NCBI GenBank assembly: GCA_041918175.1
Contig: JAYRWE010000073.1
Coordinates: 109,335 to 173,334, forward strand
Length of the DNA: 64,000 nucleotides
Origin: JABWAN01 sp041918175
GTDB lineage: Bacteria; Zhuqueibacterota; Zhuqueibacteria; Zhuqueibacterales; Zhuqueibacteraceae
Direction: 5' to 3'
Shown here: positions 25,502 through 33,891 of the stretch, piece by piece
Position numbering within the stretch: position 1 is the stretch's first letter
How the letters are laid out: every line of letters begins with the position of its first letter
Translations under genes and position numbers: made by a program
Notes under the pieces: generated by a model
Told to the model about the DNA's origin: nothing
What the model saw: only the letters and a program-made list of their open reading frames with translations
The model's database searches: none

Positions 25502-25750
25502 ATGACCCAACCCTATCATCCCATCGCGTGTTCTCTGCATGACGAATTGGAGGCGCTCGCGACGTTGCGTCGCCCGTGCCGCATCGTATTTCGCGACGAC
25601 CACGATCAAGTCGGCGTCATCACCGAAGTCATCGCGGATATTTTTGCGCGCGACCGCGAGGAATTTATTCAGCTAAAAAACGGCATGCGCATACGGCTCG
25701 ATCATATTGTGAGCATTGATGACAAACGCTTTGATGAAACCTGTGACTAA
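25502..25750 (+). CDS. Rof-like Rho-binding antiterminator family protein
   Basis: An 82-residue protein beginning MTQPYHPIACSLHDELEALA. The YxPIxCxxxDxLE pattern and the Sm-like strand order ending LKNGMRIRLDHIVSID match Rof/YaeO, a small protein that binds Rho and lowers termination. A role as Rho modulator is therefore likely but family-based. The stop overlaps the following methyltransferase/Nudix gene, so the two are co-transcribed and probably translationally coupled. Confidence 0.75.
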   Translation: MTQPYHPIACSLHDELEALATLRRPCRIVFRDDHDQVGVITEVIADIFARDREEFIQLKNGMRIRLDHIVSIDDKRFDETCD

Positions 25751-27116
25751 AGCTGAGATGCATTCCACGCCAGTCGAGTCCATGCCCGGCTTCCCCGCAA
25801 ATCTCTTGTATCACTGGCTCGGCGTTTTGCAATGCCCACAATGCGGTGGGCATTTTGTCGTTTCCGGCCATGGCGCAGAGCGCGCGTTGCAATGCGTGAA
25901 CTGTGCGGCATCATTCGCGCTCACACACGGCATTCCGCAATTGCTCAAGCCGGAACGCGCGGAACGACTCCAAGGTTTTTGCGCAAAGTATGATCGCTTG
26001 CGTTTGCAGGAAGGTTGGGCGAGTGCGGAGCCGGAGTTTTATGAACGACTCCCGTTTGCGGATCGCACGGGCAGGCACGTGCGTGAATGGCAATTGCGCG
26101 CGCAATCGTTTCGGCAATTGCAGGCGTGGTTAAAAAAGACCTTCGGCGAAAAAGCGCTGCGTATTTTGGATGCGGGCGCGGGCAGCGGATGGATGAGTCG
26201 TTTGTTCGCGGAGTCGCACGAGGTGCTGGCAACCGACGTGAACGCCGGAGCGCACGGGCTGAATGCGCAAACACAACGCCGCTTCATGGCCGTGCAAGCG
26301 GAACTGGAGCAATTGCCGTTGGTCGCAAACAGCTTTGATCTCGTGATTGCAAACGCGAGTGCGCATTATGCGGAGAACGTGCGAGACTTCTTTGATGAAG
26401 CGGCTCGTGTGCTGCGACCGGGCGGCAAGTTGATTGTGATGGACTCGCCGGTTTATCGCGATCAAGCCGCGGTGGTTGCGGCGCATGAACGCACCCGCGC
26501 GTATTATGCGAAGAACGGCGTGCCCGAGTTGGCGCAAAACTACGGCGGGCTCGCAGCCGGGCTTTTCATCAAACCAAATGCTTTTGCTTTTACTTGCCTG
26601 CGCCGCGATTTCGACAATCGCGACTTCCTCAAAAAATGGCTGCGCGAAAAAATGGGGAAAGATCCTGCTGCGCGCTTTCCGATTTGGATCGGCGAACGCT
26701 TGCCTTTGCCCGAAGACAATTGGCAACTTGATCGCTCGCGTGCGGGCGCCTTAATCATTCATGAAAATAATCTGCTCACATATTTTTTCAACGGCGCGAA
26801 AGACCGCTATTGGCGCATTCCCGGCGGCGGCATGGAAGACGGCGAAACACCGGAGCTGACCGCAGTGCGCGAGCTGCGCGAAGAGTTGGGTTTGCATATT
26901 ACTTTGCAACACGCGCTCGGGCCGTATCATGTGGCCAATAAGAGCCACTGGTATTTTTTTGTCGAAGCCGATAACGCGCACTTGCCGAAAGAAAATGCCG
27001 CCGGCGTTGAAGCAGATTGCGTGGTCCATTGGCTGCCGCTCGAACGGCTCGCCGAGTTTGATATTCGGCCTGCGGCGTTGAAGTGGGAGCTAGTGGAGCA
27101 CTTTCATGCGCACTAA
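25734..27116 (+). CDS. Zinc-ribbon/methyltransferase/Nudix hydrolase fusion
   Basis: About 460 residues with three modules. A Trm112-like zinc ribbon has CPQC at residues 34-37 and CVNC at 54-57. A class I SAM methyltransferase follows, with motif I RILDAGAGSGWMSR near residue 144 and EAARVLRPGGKLIVMD in the post-motif region. A C-terminal Nudix domain carries the complete box GGMEDGETPELTAVRE followed by LREELGL near residues 365-387, implying hydrolysis of a nucleoside-diphosphate-X substrate. This combination is unusual. The start is uncertain: ATGs at 25719, 25734 and 25758 are all in frame and the first two overlap the Rof-like gene. The substrate is unknown; tRNA or nucleotide metabolites are possible. 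Confidence 0.85.
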   Translation: MKPVTKAEMHSTPVESMPGFPANLLYHWLGVLQCPQCGGHFVVSGHGAERALQCVNCAASFALTHGIPQLLKPERAERLQGFCAKYDRLRLQEGWASAEPEFYERLPFADRTGRHVREWQLRAQSFRQLQAWLKKTFGEKALRILDAGAGSGWMSRLFAESHEVLATDVNAGAHGLNAQTQRRFMAVQAELEQLPLVANSFDLVIANASAHYAENVRDFFDEAARVLRPGGKLIVMDSPVYRDQAAVVAAHERTRAYYAKNGVPELAQNYGGLAAGLFIKPNAFAFTCLRRDFDNRDFLKKWLREKMGKDPAARFPIWIGERLPLPEDNWQLDRSRAGALIIHENNLLTYFFNGAKDRYWRIPGGGMEDGETPELTAVRELREELGLHITLQHALGPYHVANKSHWYFFVEADNAHLPKENAAGVEADCVVHWLPLERLAEFDIRPAALKWELVEHFHAH

Positions 27117-27145
27117 GAGTTCATCTAAAAATAACTTTCTGCGTC

Positions 27146-27234
27146 ATCGTAGTCCCCGCCCCTTGTGGGCGTATGGTGGAACAATGAAATTTCTGTGTTC
27201 CATCAACGCCCCACAAGGGGGCAGGACTACGGCG
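27146..27234. repeat. Long palindrome (stem about 35-40 bp)
   Basis: The left arm TAGTCCCCGCCCCTTGTGGG pairs with the right arm CCCCACAAGGGGGCAGGACT, and the stem continues to GGTGGAACA/TGTTCCATC around AATGAAATTTC. By eye roughly 85 percent of positions pair. It begins 30 bases after the stop of the Nudix fusion gene and lies within an apparent 5' extension of the following frame. Confidence 0.7.
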
Positions 27235-27298
27235 ATTTCGGGAAGTAATTTTCAGACGCGCACTAAAACAGCTAGGTCAAATCAGCCGCACTCTCTTC

Positions 27299-27393
27299 TT
27301 GTCATTCTGGAAGAACCTTTCCTCGCGCTCGGAAAAATTCTCGGCGCAGAAGTATGTCACAAGTTTCGGGGAAGTTCCTTCCAGGATGACAAT
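27299..27393. repeat. Hairpin repeat family A, copy 3
   Basis: Left end TTGTCATTCTGGAAGAACCT, right end GGAAGTTCCTTCCAGGATGA followed by CAATG. The outer 25 bases pair well. It belongs to the same family as 739-814, 1036-1124 and 31688-31780. It lies just upstream of the lipoprotein gene and probably displaced its original leader. Confidence 0.65.
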
Positions 27394-27456
27394 GAAGGAA
27401 CGGCCGGAAAAATTTTTCGAATCCGAAAACACTTTGTTTCGAGCAGTAAAAAGCCT

Positions 27457-28689
27457 TTGCTTATATGGGCCCTGCTCACTCTCCTCGCATGCGCGCAATC
27501 GAATTTTCCTCCCAACCATCTCTTCCGCCCTACTTCCGCCGAAACCGTTTCATCTCCTCTTGTTTTTGATTGCAATCGCGACGGCCGCAAGGAAATTGTC
27601 ATTGGCTCATTCGACGGCAATTGCTTTGTACTTGATGACTCGCTGCGCGATTTTCCAGGCTGGCCGCAATCTGCTCGTGGCGGTTTCTTTTCTTCGCCAA
27701 CTTTGTGGGACATTGATCGCGATAACGTGCCTGAAATTTTTATTGGCAGCAACGAGGGCATGCTTCACGGTTGGCGCTTCGATGGCTCGAACGCAAACGG
27801 CTTTCCCATTCGTTTGGAAAAACAAATTTGGTCTTCACCCGTGATCATCGCGGACTCGCTCATTGCGATCGGCGGCGAAGAAAAGATGTTTGTGTTTGAG
27901 CGCAACGGCAATGCGGCAACAGGTTGGCCGCAAGAAATTCGCGGCTGGGCTGCGGCGAGCGCGGCGTGGTCGCAAGAGGTGATTGCCATTACCACGCTCA
28001 CGCGCGGCGAAACGAGTCGCGGCTATTTGTATGCGTGGCATCTCGACGGCAGGCTTTACGAAGGCTTTCCGCTTCATCTTAAAATGGACTCGGACTCTTC
28101 GCCGAGCCTTGCGGATTTGGATAAGGACGGCGCGGTTGAAATCATTCTCGGCGATGATGCCGGCTTGCTCCACGCCTTTCGCTTGGAGGGCAATGAGCTT
28201 CCCAATTTTCCGCGTTTGATCGGCGAGGCCGTGCAAGCGAGCCCGGCGATTGCAGACATAAATGACGACGGCGTGCTCGACATTGTCATTGGCACCACCG
28301 ACGGCGCGCTGCACGTATGGAATGCGCTCGGTGATTGTGTGCTCGGCTGGCCCGTGCGTCTCGGCGGCGGTGAAATCAACGGCTCTGCGGCAATCGTGCG
28401 CATTGCGAATGGCGAAACGCGCATCGTGATCGGCGGCGGCAATGAAAAACTGTATGCCTTTGATGCGGCAGGAAAATTGGCGGAAGGTTTTCCGTTTGCG
28501 TGCGAGGATGCGATTTTTTCCTCGCCGTTGGTTGAGGACCTTGACAACAGCGGGATGCTCGATATCGTGTTCGGCGCGAACAACGGCATTCATGTGATCA
28601 AAGATCAATGGTCGGCGTATCGCGGCGAACGCAAAAGCGCGTGGCCCATGTTTCGACAAAACGCGCAGCGCACCGGCGTGTTCGAATAA
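27457..28689 (+). CDS. FG-GAP/VCBS-type beta-propeller lipoprotein, start uncertain
   Basis: The frame is open from 27106, but the first 110 codons run through two palindromic repeats and are unlikely to be translated. Real protein features begin at KKPLLIWALLTLLACAQSN, a signal peptide ending in the lipobox LLAC. No ATG lies nearby; the TTG at 27457 is given as a provisional start and leaves out the two Lys residues, so an ATC or GTT start or a displaced leader is possible. About 400 residues of FG-GAP-like repeats follow (DCNRDGRKEIVIGS, DLDKDGAVEIILGD, DINDDGVLDIVIGT, DLDNSGMLDIVFGA), forming a calcium-binding propeller at the cell surface. The C-terminus WPMFRQNAQRTG is typical of this family. 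Confidence 0.75.
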   Translation: MLIWALLTLLACAQSNFPPNHLFRPTSAETVSSPLVFDCNRDGRKEIVIGSFDGNCFVLDDSLRDFPGWPQSARGGFFSSPTLWDIDRDNVPEIFIGSNEGMLHGWRFDGSNANGFPIRLEKQIWSSPVIIADSLIAIGGEEKMFVFERNGNAATGWPQEIRGWAAASAAWSQEVIAITTLTRGETSRGYLYAWHLDGRLYEGFPLHLKMDSDSSPSLADLDKDGAVEIILGDDAGLLHAFRLEGNELPNFPRLIGEAVQASPAIADINDDGVLDIVIGTTDGALHVWNALGDCVLGWPVRLGGGEINGSAAIVRIANGETRIVIGGGNEKLYAFDAAGKLAEGFPFACEDAIFSSPLVEDLDNSGMLDIVFGANNGIHVIKDQWSAYRGERKSAWPMFRQNAQRTGVFE

Positions 28690-28835
28690 CGAAACAATCA
28701 AACCGCCGAGAGTTAAAACCATTACAATCGACTTGTGCAAGAGGCTTTTATCTCGTATGCTGTTGTGTCGCGTTGCGACTTTGCAACGATTGCAATTCGG
28801 GTTAGGAAGTCATTAAACTTTTCAGGAGAAAACTC

Positions 28836-30368
28836 ATGCGCTATACCAGAGCTCTCGTCGCGAGTATATCCATTCTCGCGCTGTTGTGGTTGGGATGTCA
28901 AACCACGCCCACGCCGGTCAACTTACCCGAGGTTGGAAAAAATCTCGTGACTTGGGGCGATAATCACAGCGGCCAGTTGGGCGAAGGGAGCAACGTGTCG
29001 CATCGGCCTTATATCGCGGCGCTACAGACTGCCGGTCCGTGGCATGCGATCGCCGCAGGCGGCGCGCATTCTTTGGCGCTCAAAATTGACGGAACGGTTT
29101 GGGCGTGGGGTGAAAACGGCAAAGGCCAACTTGGCATCGGCACCAACACCAACGCCAATCAACCGTACACGACTCAGATCGATCATGTCGTTGTGATTGC
29201 CGCGGGCGGGGCGCATAGCTTGGCGTTGAAGAGCGACGGCACGGTTTGGGTGTGGGGTGAAAATGATGACGGACAACTCGGCGAGGGCACGAACAACGAT
29301 GCCGCAAGCCCGGTACAAGTGAATGCGTTTCGCTTGGTGCGCGCAGTCGGCATTGCCGCGGGTGATCAACACAGCTTGGCCGTTGACGGCAACGGCGACG
29401 TGTGGGCTTGGGGCAGAAATGATTTTGGTCAGCTCGGCGATAGCAGCATTATCAGTCGCACCACGCCGGTGAAAGTGAAACAGTTGACGGGCGTCGTGCA
29501 AGTCGCCGCGGGAGCAACGCACAGCTTGGCGCGCAAAAGTGACGGCTCGGTGTGGGCGTGGGGCGACCGTCGTCATTTGCAATTGGGTGAGGCCGCGCTT
29601 GCGCCCTACACTGCGACACCGGTCCGTGTTCAATTTGGTTTGCCCACAACGCCGCCCAATTATATCAGCGATATTGTTGCGATTGCGGCCGGCGGCGAGC
29701 ACAACTTCGCATTGAACACGAGCAATCAAATTCTCGCTTGGGGCAGTGATCGTTATCGTGAATCCTCGGCCGGCAACGGCGGTTTAAACGTCACTGCGCC
29801 CGACGGCACGGAGCTTACGTTCTCGCACGTTTTCCAAGGCCTCCTCGGAACGCCGCGCGCGATGAGTGCGGGCGCGCATCACAGTTTGGCGCTCACGGAT
29901 GACGGGCGCGTGTGGGCTTGGGGGCGCAATGATAAAGGGCAACTGGGCGATTCGACTTTGCACAATCCCCCCAGCGTGTTGGTTGTCAAAACACTGCGCG
30001 GCGCAAAAGCCATTGCCGCGGGCGGCGCACACAGTCTTGCGCTCGTTGCGCCTGTGCTCACGCTCGACAAAGCCGCGCTCAATTTTGGCAACGTGCAAAT
30101 CAACAACAGTGTGACGTTGACCGTCATCGCAAGCAATGCGGGCGTGATTCCGGTCAATATCAACAGCGCAGTCATTAGCGGCCCAGCAGATTTTTCCGTG
30201 GCACCAAGCTGCGTCATTCCACAACAGCTTGCCGTCGCCGCGAGTTGCACGTTCCAAGTGACTTTTCGCCCGACGAGCGTGGGCAATCGCACGGCAAAAC
30301 TGTTGCTCAACAACGACTCGCCGATCACTGATCTCGAAGTGACATTGACGGGAAGCGGCGTGCAGTGA
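28836..30368 (+). CDS. RCC1-repeat lipoprotein with C-terminal Ig-like (ASPM/HYDIN-type) domain
   Basis: A 510-residue protein. MRYTRALVASISILALLWLG followed by C is a lipoprotein signal. About seven RCC1-type repeats follow, marked by AAGGAHSLALK, VWAWGENGKGQLG and similar phrases, forming a seven-bladed propeller. Residues from about 410 hold a choice-of-anchor/ASPM-SPD2-HYDIN domain (LNFGNVQINNSVTLTV, SCTFQVTFRPTSVGNRTAKL). AGGAG stands before the ATG. It is expected to be exported and to bind ligand or protein; no specific function can be given. It sits between two other propeller genes, perhaps one functional group. Confidence 0.88.
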   Translation: MRYTRALVASISILALLWLGCQTTPTPVNLPEVGKNLVTWGDNHSGQLGEGSNVSHRPYIAALQTAGPWHAIAAGGAHSLALKIDGTVWAWGENGKGQLGIGTNTNANQPYTTQIDHVVVIAAGGAHSLALKSDGTVWVWGENDDGQLGEGTNNDAASPVQVNAFRLVRAVGIAAGDQHSLAVDGNGDVWAWGRNDFGQLGDSSIISRTTPVKVKQLTGVVQVAAGATHSLARKSDGSVWAWGDRRHLQLGEAALAPYTATPVRVQFGLPTTPPNYISDIVAIAAGGEHNFALNTSNQILAWGSDRYRESSAGNGGLNVTAPDGTELTFSHVFQGLLGTPRAMSAGAHHSLALTDDGRVWAWGRNDKGQLGDSTLHNPPSVLVVKTLRGAKAIAAGGAHSLALVAPVLTLDKAALNFGNVQINNSVTLTVIASNAGVIPVNINSAVISGPADFSVAPSCVIPQQLAVAASCTFQVTFRPTSVGNRTAKLLLNNDSPITDLEVTLTGSGVQ

Positions 30369-30525
30369 GCGTTGCGTGATCGCTTTCATGCGGAGCCATA
30401 TCAAAAACTCTTCTCCGAATTTCACCGCAGCCACTGAGTGTCGCCGAACAAAAACTCTTTTCGCCGGAAACAGTTTTTTCTGCAAGAATTGCATTTCAAA
30501 GAAACCAAAAACACTGGAGCCTCTC

Positions 30526-31575
30526 ATGCACAGCTTTATTTGCTACCTTTTCGTGCTATTCTTTGCAGCGCAGTGCATTGCGCAAACTTCAGCAACTCTC
30601 ACGTGGCAAACCCAAACGAGCGGATTGAGTTCTTCAATACGCGGATGCAGCGCAGTCGATGCGAATATCGCATGGATCAGCGGCACAAACGGCAAATACG
30701 CGCGCACCAACGACGGCGGCAAAACTTGGCAAGCCGATTCGATTGCCGGTGCGAGCATGCTCGACTTTCGCGACGTGCATGCCTTCGATGCGAACACGAT
30801 CTATCTCATGAGCGCCGGCCCCGGTGATCGTTCGCGCATTTACAAAACGACGAACCGCGGAAAAGATTGGACGCTGCAATACACGATGCAAGACTCCGCA
30901 GGCTTTCTCGACGGTTTTGCTTTTTGGGATAAAGACCACGGCATTGCTTTCGGCGATCCACTTGCGGGTCGCATTTTTATTTTAACCACCAATGACGGCG
31001 GAAAGAATTGGCAACGCCTCGCGACGGAAAATTCGCCGCAAGTGCTCGAAGGCGAATATGCCTTTGCTGCAAGCGGAACGAGCATTGTCGCGCACGGGAA
31101 GAGTCACGTGTGGATCGGCACGGGCGGCAATGCCGCGCGTGTGTTTCATTCTTCCGATCGCGGCAAAACGTGGAGCGTGGCGAACACACCGATCGTAAGC
31201 GGCACGCAATCCGCGGGCGTGTTCTCGCTGGCGTTTCGCGATGAGCAGCACGGCATTGCTGTGGGCGGAGATTATCGCAAAGAGAAAGAAGTGCTCGCCA
31301 ACGTTGCGACGACGAACGACGGCGGCAAAACCTGGACACTCGTGCCGAATCAAACCGTGGCATACCGCTCGTGCGTGGCGTATGTGCCGCACAACGGAAA
31401 GTTTTTGCTCGTGGCCGTCGGCCCTTCGGGCGCAGATTATTCGCTTGATGAGGGCTTGACGTGGATGAAGCTCGGCGACGTGGGTTATCACACGATGAGC
31501 ACCGGTGGGAATATCGCGTCAATCTATGCCGCCGGCGCGGAGGGCAGAGTGGCGAAACTTGAGTTCAAGCACTAG
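30526..31575 (+). CDS. Exported YCF48/BNR-type beta-propeller protein
   Basis: A 349-residue protein starting MHSFICYLFVLFFAAQCIAQ, a clear signal peptide with cleavage after IAQ. Repeated NDGGKTW/NRGKDWTL/SDRGKTWSV motifs (Asp-box/BNR-like) spaced by about 45-70 residues are typical of YCF48 or sialidase-fold propellers. The ATG at 30526 has GGAG upstream; the longer frame from 30376 lacks export features. Secreted or periplasmic location is likely. Related proteins assist photosystem assembly or hydrolyse glycans, but no catalytic residues for either are evident. Confidence 0.85.
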   Translation: MHSFICYLFVLFFAAQCIAQTSATLTWQTQTSGLSSSIRGCSAVDANIAWISGTNGKYARTNDGGKTWQADSIAGASMLDFRDVHAFDANTIYLMSAGPGDRSRIYKTTNRGKDWTLQYTMQDSAGFLDGFAFWDKDHGIAFGDPLAGRIFILTTNDGGKNWQRLATENSPQVLEGEYAFAASGTSIVAHGKSHVWIGTGGNAARVFHSSDRGKTWSVANTPIVSGTQSAGVFSLAFRDEQHGIAVGGDYRKEKEVLANVATTNDGGKTWTLVPNQTVAYRSCVAYVPHNGKFLLVAVGPSGADYSLDEGLTWMKLGDVGYHTMSTGGNIASIYAAGAEGRVAKLEFKH

Positions 31576-31687
31576 CTTTATTCTCCCATGAAAGGAATGT
31601 TTTCACTTTCGTGGCAGTTTCATTTTTGTGGGAAAAAGAAAGAGCGCGTGTGCGCAAGTGAGCCGTTCAGGAGCGTCCCACTTTATC

Positions 31688-31780
31688 ATGTCATCCTGTA
31701 ATGACCTTCCCTAGTGCTCGCGACAAAACTTTTTTTGAGTGTGTGCCGAGAACGAGGGAAGGTTTTTCCAGAATGACAGT
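31688..31780. repeat. Hairpin repeat family A, copy 4
   Basis: The left arm ATGTCATCCTGTAATGACCT followed by TCCCT pairs with AGGGAAGGTTTTTCCAGAAT followed by GACAG. CTAGTGCTCG and CGAGAACGAG lie inside. It is situated between the convergent propeller gene and the FAD oxidoreductase gene. Confidence 0.65.
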
Positions 31781-31801
31781 TTGATGAAGGGAACGATCAT
31801 T

Positions 31802-33067
31802 TCAAAACCAGCGATCGAGCACGCGATAATACGCGCCGGCGAGCGGCAAAAACCACGGGCGCTTGCGATAAAAAAAGCGGGCGGGCATGGGCAATTCAAA
31901 AAACGGAAACGCGCTTGTATTCGCGCCGGCGAGTTTTTGCGCGAGCCAATAGCCAAAGTACACGCTCATCACCACGCCGTGGCCGCCGTAGCCCATCGCA
32001 TAGTGCAAACCGTTTTGCTCGCCAAGATGCGGCATTTGGTCAAATGTGAAGCCGACATTGCCATGCCACGCGTAATCAATTTTCGTTGCAGCGAGTTGCG
32101 GAAACACGGAGAGCATGTCCGCGCGCAAGATCTTCGCAGCCTTGCGATCGCTCATGGGCGTGAAGCTCGTTCGTCCGCCGAAGAGCAAGCGGTCGTCGGG
32201 TGTGCGGCGAAAATAGAACAGAAAATTTTTCGTGTCATACACCATGCGATTGGTGGGCAATAGTTCTTCTGCGAGGCCGCGCCCCAACACCTCGGTCACG
32301 ATGATATAACTTCCCACTGGAATAATGCGGCGACGCAAATTGCGTAATGCCGAGGGCGTGTAGCCATTCGTCGCGACCACGACTTCTTTTGCATGCACGT
32401 CGCCGCGTGTTGTTCGCAGCACGAAACCGCTTGCTTCGCGGCGACACTCATCCACAGGCGTGCCTTCGAGTAAATGCGCACCTGCCTCATGCGCGCAACG
32501 CGCCAATCCCGCCACCAGCTTCGCCGGATTTAAACCCGCGCTGAGGGGATCGATCAACCCACCGTGATAGACTGCTGTGCCCAACTCATGTTTGAGTTCC
32601 GCTGCGGGAACCAACTCAGTGTGATGCTCAAACTCTTCTTGTAGAAACTTTTGCGAAGCGATCAGGCCCGCGTAATGCGCAGGTCGATACGCCGCGCACA
32701 AATCGCCGCAGCGATGGAAGTCGCACGCAATCTTTTCTTGCTCAATCAAGTTCTGTACAAACGCGAGCGCGTCGAGCGACGCGCGATAAAATTTCCGCGC
32801 ACGTTCGCGGCCATAGCGTTTGACCAGTTGCTCCGGCGAGAGCTTCAAACCCGTGAGCGCCATGCCCGCATTGCGCGTGCTCGCGCCCCAGCCGATCTTT
32901 TCTTGTTCCAATAGAACAACGGACGCGCCGCTACGCGCAGCATGCAACGCCGTCGAGAGACCAGTCAAGCCGCCGCCGATGATGGCGAGGTCGCAGTGCG
33001 CGGGCAGCGTGTTCGGTGACGGTGCGTCGAACGGGAAGGTATCGCGCCAATAGGAGAGTTCTTTCAT
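31802..33067 (-). CDS. FAD-dependent amine/amino-acid oxidase (DAO family)
   Basis: A 421-residue protein with the FAD Rossmann motif LAIIGGGLTGLSTALHAARSG at residues 28-48 and the Glu-ending VVLLEQEKIGWGASTRNAG. The C-terminal substrate/FAD block YAWHGNVGFTFDQMPHLGEQ and GYGGHGVVMS matches the gamma-glutamylputrescine oxidase-like branch of the DAO family. It would oxidise an amine or amino acid, releasing ammonia or aldehyde and H2O2. The first 80 codons and the leader are duplicated, with divergence, at 33892-34180 on the far side of a toxin-antitoxin pair. The substrate is not known. Confidence 0.88.
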   Translation of the reverse strand: MKELSYWRDTFPFDAPSPNTLPAHCDLAIIGGGLTGLSTALHAARSGASVVLLEQEKIGWGASTRNAGMALTGLKLSPEQLVKRYGRERARKFYRASLDALAFVQNLIEQEKIACDFHRCGDLCAAYRPAHYAGLIASQKFLQEEFEHHTELVPAAELKHELGTAVYHGGLIDPLSAGLNPAKLVAGLARCAHEAGAHLLEGTPVDECRREASGFVLRTTRGDVHAKEVVVATNGYTPSALRNLRRRIIPVGSYIIVTEVLGRGLAEELLPTNRMVYDTKNFLFYFRRTPDDRLLFGGRTSFTPMSDRKAAKILRADMLSVFPQLAATKIDYAWHGNVGFTFDQMPHLGEQNGLHYAMGYGGHGVVMSVYFGYWLAQKLAGANTSAFPFFELPMPARFFYRKRPWFLPLAGAYYRVLDRWF

Positions 33068-33113
33068 ACGCCAAGAAAGCGAAATTTGTCTAGACGGGCA
33101 AGCTGGAAATCAC
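32826..33113. repeat. Long target duplication, left copy (5' end of the FAD oxidase gene)
   Basis: This segment of about 288 bases covers the first 80 codons and about 46 bases of leader of the FAD oxidase. It corresponds to 33892-34180 in the same orientation with roughly 80-85 percent identity by eye. The MntA/HepT genes lie exactly between the two copies. Confidence 0.75.
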
Positions 33114-33221
33114 GCGTTGAAATTGAAGCTTGTTAATTTCAAAAGCGCGTCGCATTTTCCGCTTGTGCAATGGTGCCGTGTTGAGGCGGCTAGAATTTAT
33201 CACAAAAGGCTCGAGCAAGTC

Positions 33222-33512
33222 ATGAATCGCGAGGAAGTTTTACTTCAACTGCGCCGCTTTCGAGAGCAACATCATGCCCAATATCATATCGTAAGAATCG
33301 GAATCTTCGGCTCCGTCGCGCGCGGGGAAATGACCGAGCACAGCGATCTCGATGTCGTTGTGGATTTGAGCCGTCCGGATTTCTTCGCGCTCTCAGGCAT
33401 TCAGCAGTCGTTGGAAGAACGACTCCACCGCCCCGTGGATATTGTGCGCTACCGCCCCAATATGAATCAATATCTCAAGCGGCGGATCGACAAAGAGGCC
33501 GTTTATGTATGA
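33222..33512 (+). CDS. MntA-like nucleotidyltransferase antitoxin
   Basis: A 96-residue minimal nucleotidyltransferase. The motif IGIFGSVARGEMTEHSDLDV gives GS at residues 30-31 and the metal-binding Asp42 and Asp44, intact. It is the MntA type that AMPylates the RxxxxHxY tyrosine of a HepT partner. The ATG at 33222 begins MNREEVLLQLRRF; the longer frame from 33117 runs into leader sequence of the FAD gene and is not used. The stop overlaps the HepT start by eight bases, so the pair is translationally coupled. Confidence 0.88.
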   Translation: MNREEVLLQLRRFREQHHAQYHIVRIGIFGSVARGEMTEHSDLDVVVDLSRPDFFALSGIQQSLEERLHRPVDIVRYRPNMNQYLKRRIDKEAVYV

Positions 33513-33888
33513 TCGAGATTTGGTTTTGGAGATTTTGACTCAATTATCTCAGGCCGTAGTCATTATCAACAAGCGGTTTGAACCGATAAAATCCGCCAAT
33601 GATTTTACCGATTCCGAATGGGGCATGGAGAAGCTGGATGCGATTTGCATGCAGTTAATTACCATTGGTGAGAGCCTGAAGAATCTTGACAAGATTACGG
33701 CAAAGACGCTTTTGTCTCAATATCCGCAAATTGAATGGGACAAGATTAAGGGCATGAGAGACATCATCACCCACCACTATTTTGATATCGACGTGGAAGT
33801 CATTTTTGATGTGTGCAAAAATCATATCGATGACCTGGAGAGGACGATTCAAAAAATTATTCACGACTTGGCGCAATCACACGCATAA
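33505..33888 (+). CDS. HepT-like HEPN RNase toxin (DUF86)
   Basis: A 127-residue helical protein with the HEPN active-site motif RDIITHHY: Arg85, His90 and Tyr92 match RX4HXY. The IEWDKIKGMRD lead-in is the DUF86 signature. The toxin cleaves RNA (tRNA in studied relatives) and is silenced when MntA AMPylates the Tyr. All key residues are present, so the module is probably functional. It ends four bases before the duplicated fragment of the FAD oxidase gene. Confidence 0.88.
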   Translation: MYDRDLVLEILTQLSQAVVIINKRFEPIKSANDFTDSEWGMEKLDAICMQLITIGESLKNLDKITAKTLLSQYPQIEWDKIKGMRDIITHHYFDIDVEVIFDVCKNHIDDLERTIQKIIHDLAQSHA

Positions 33889-33891
33889 AAG

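Noticed and set aside
27835..28740. 301-codon minus-strand frame antisense to the FG-GAP lipoprotein
   Set aside because: It is caused by the repeat-rich composition of the propeller gene; no family features.
33117..33221. N-terminal extension of the MntA frame (from TTG 33117)
   Set aside because: It reads from duplicated FAD-oxidase leader sequence and does not belong to the nucleotidyltransferase fold.
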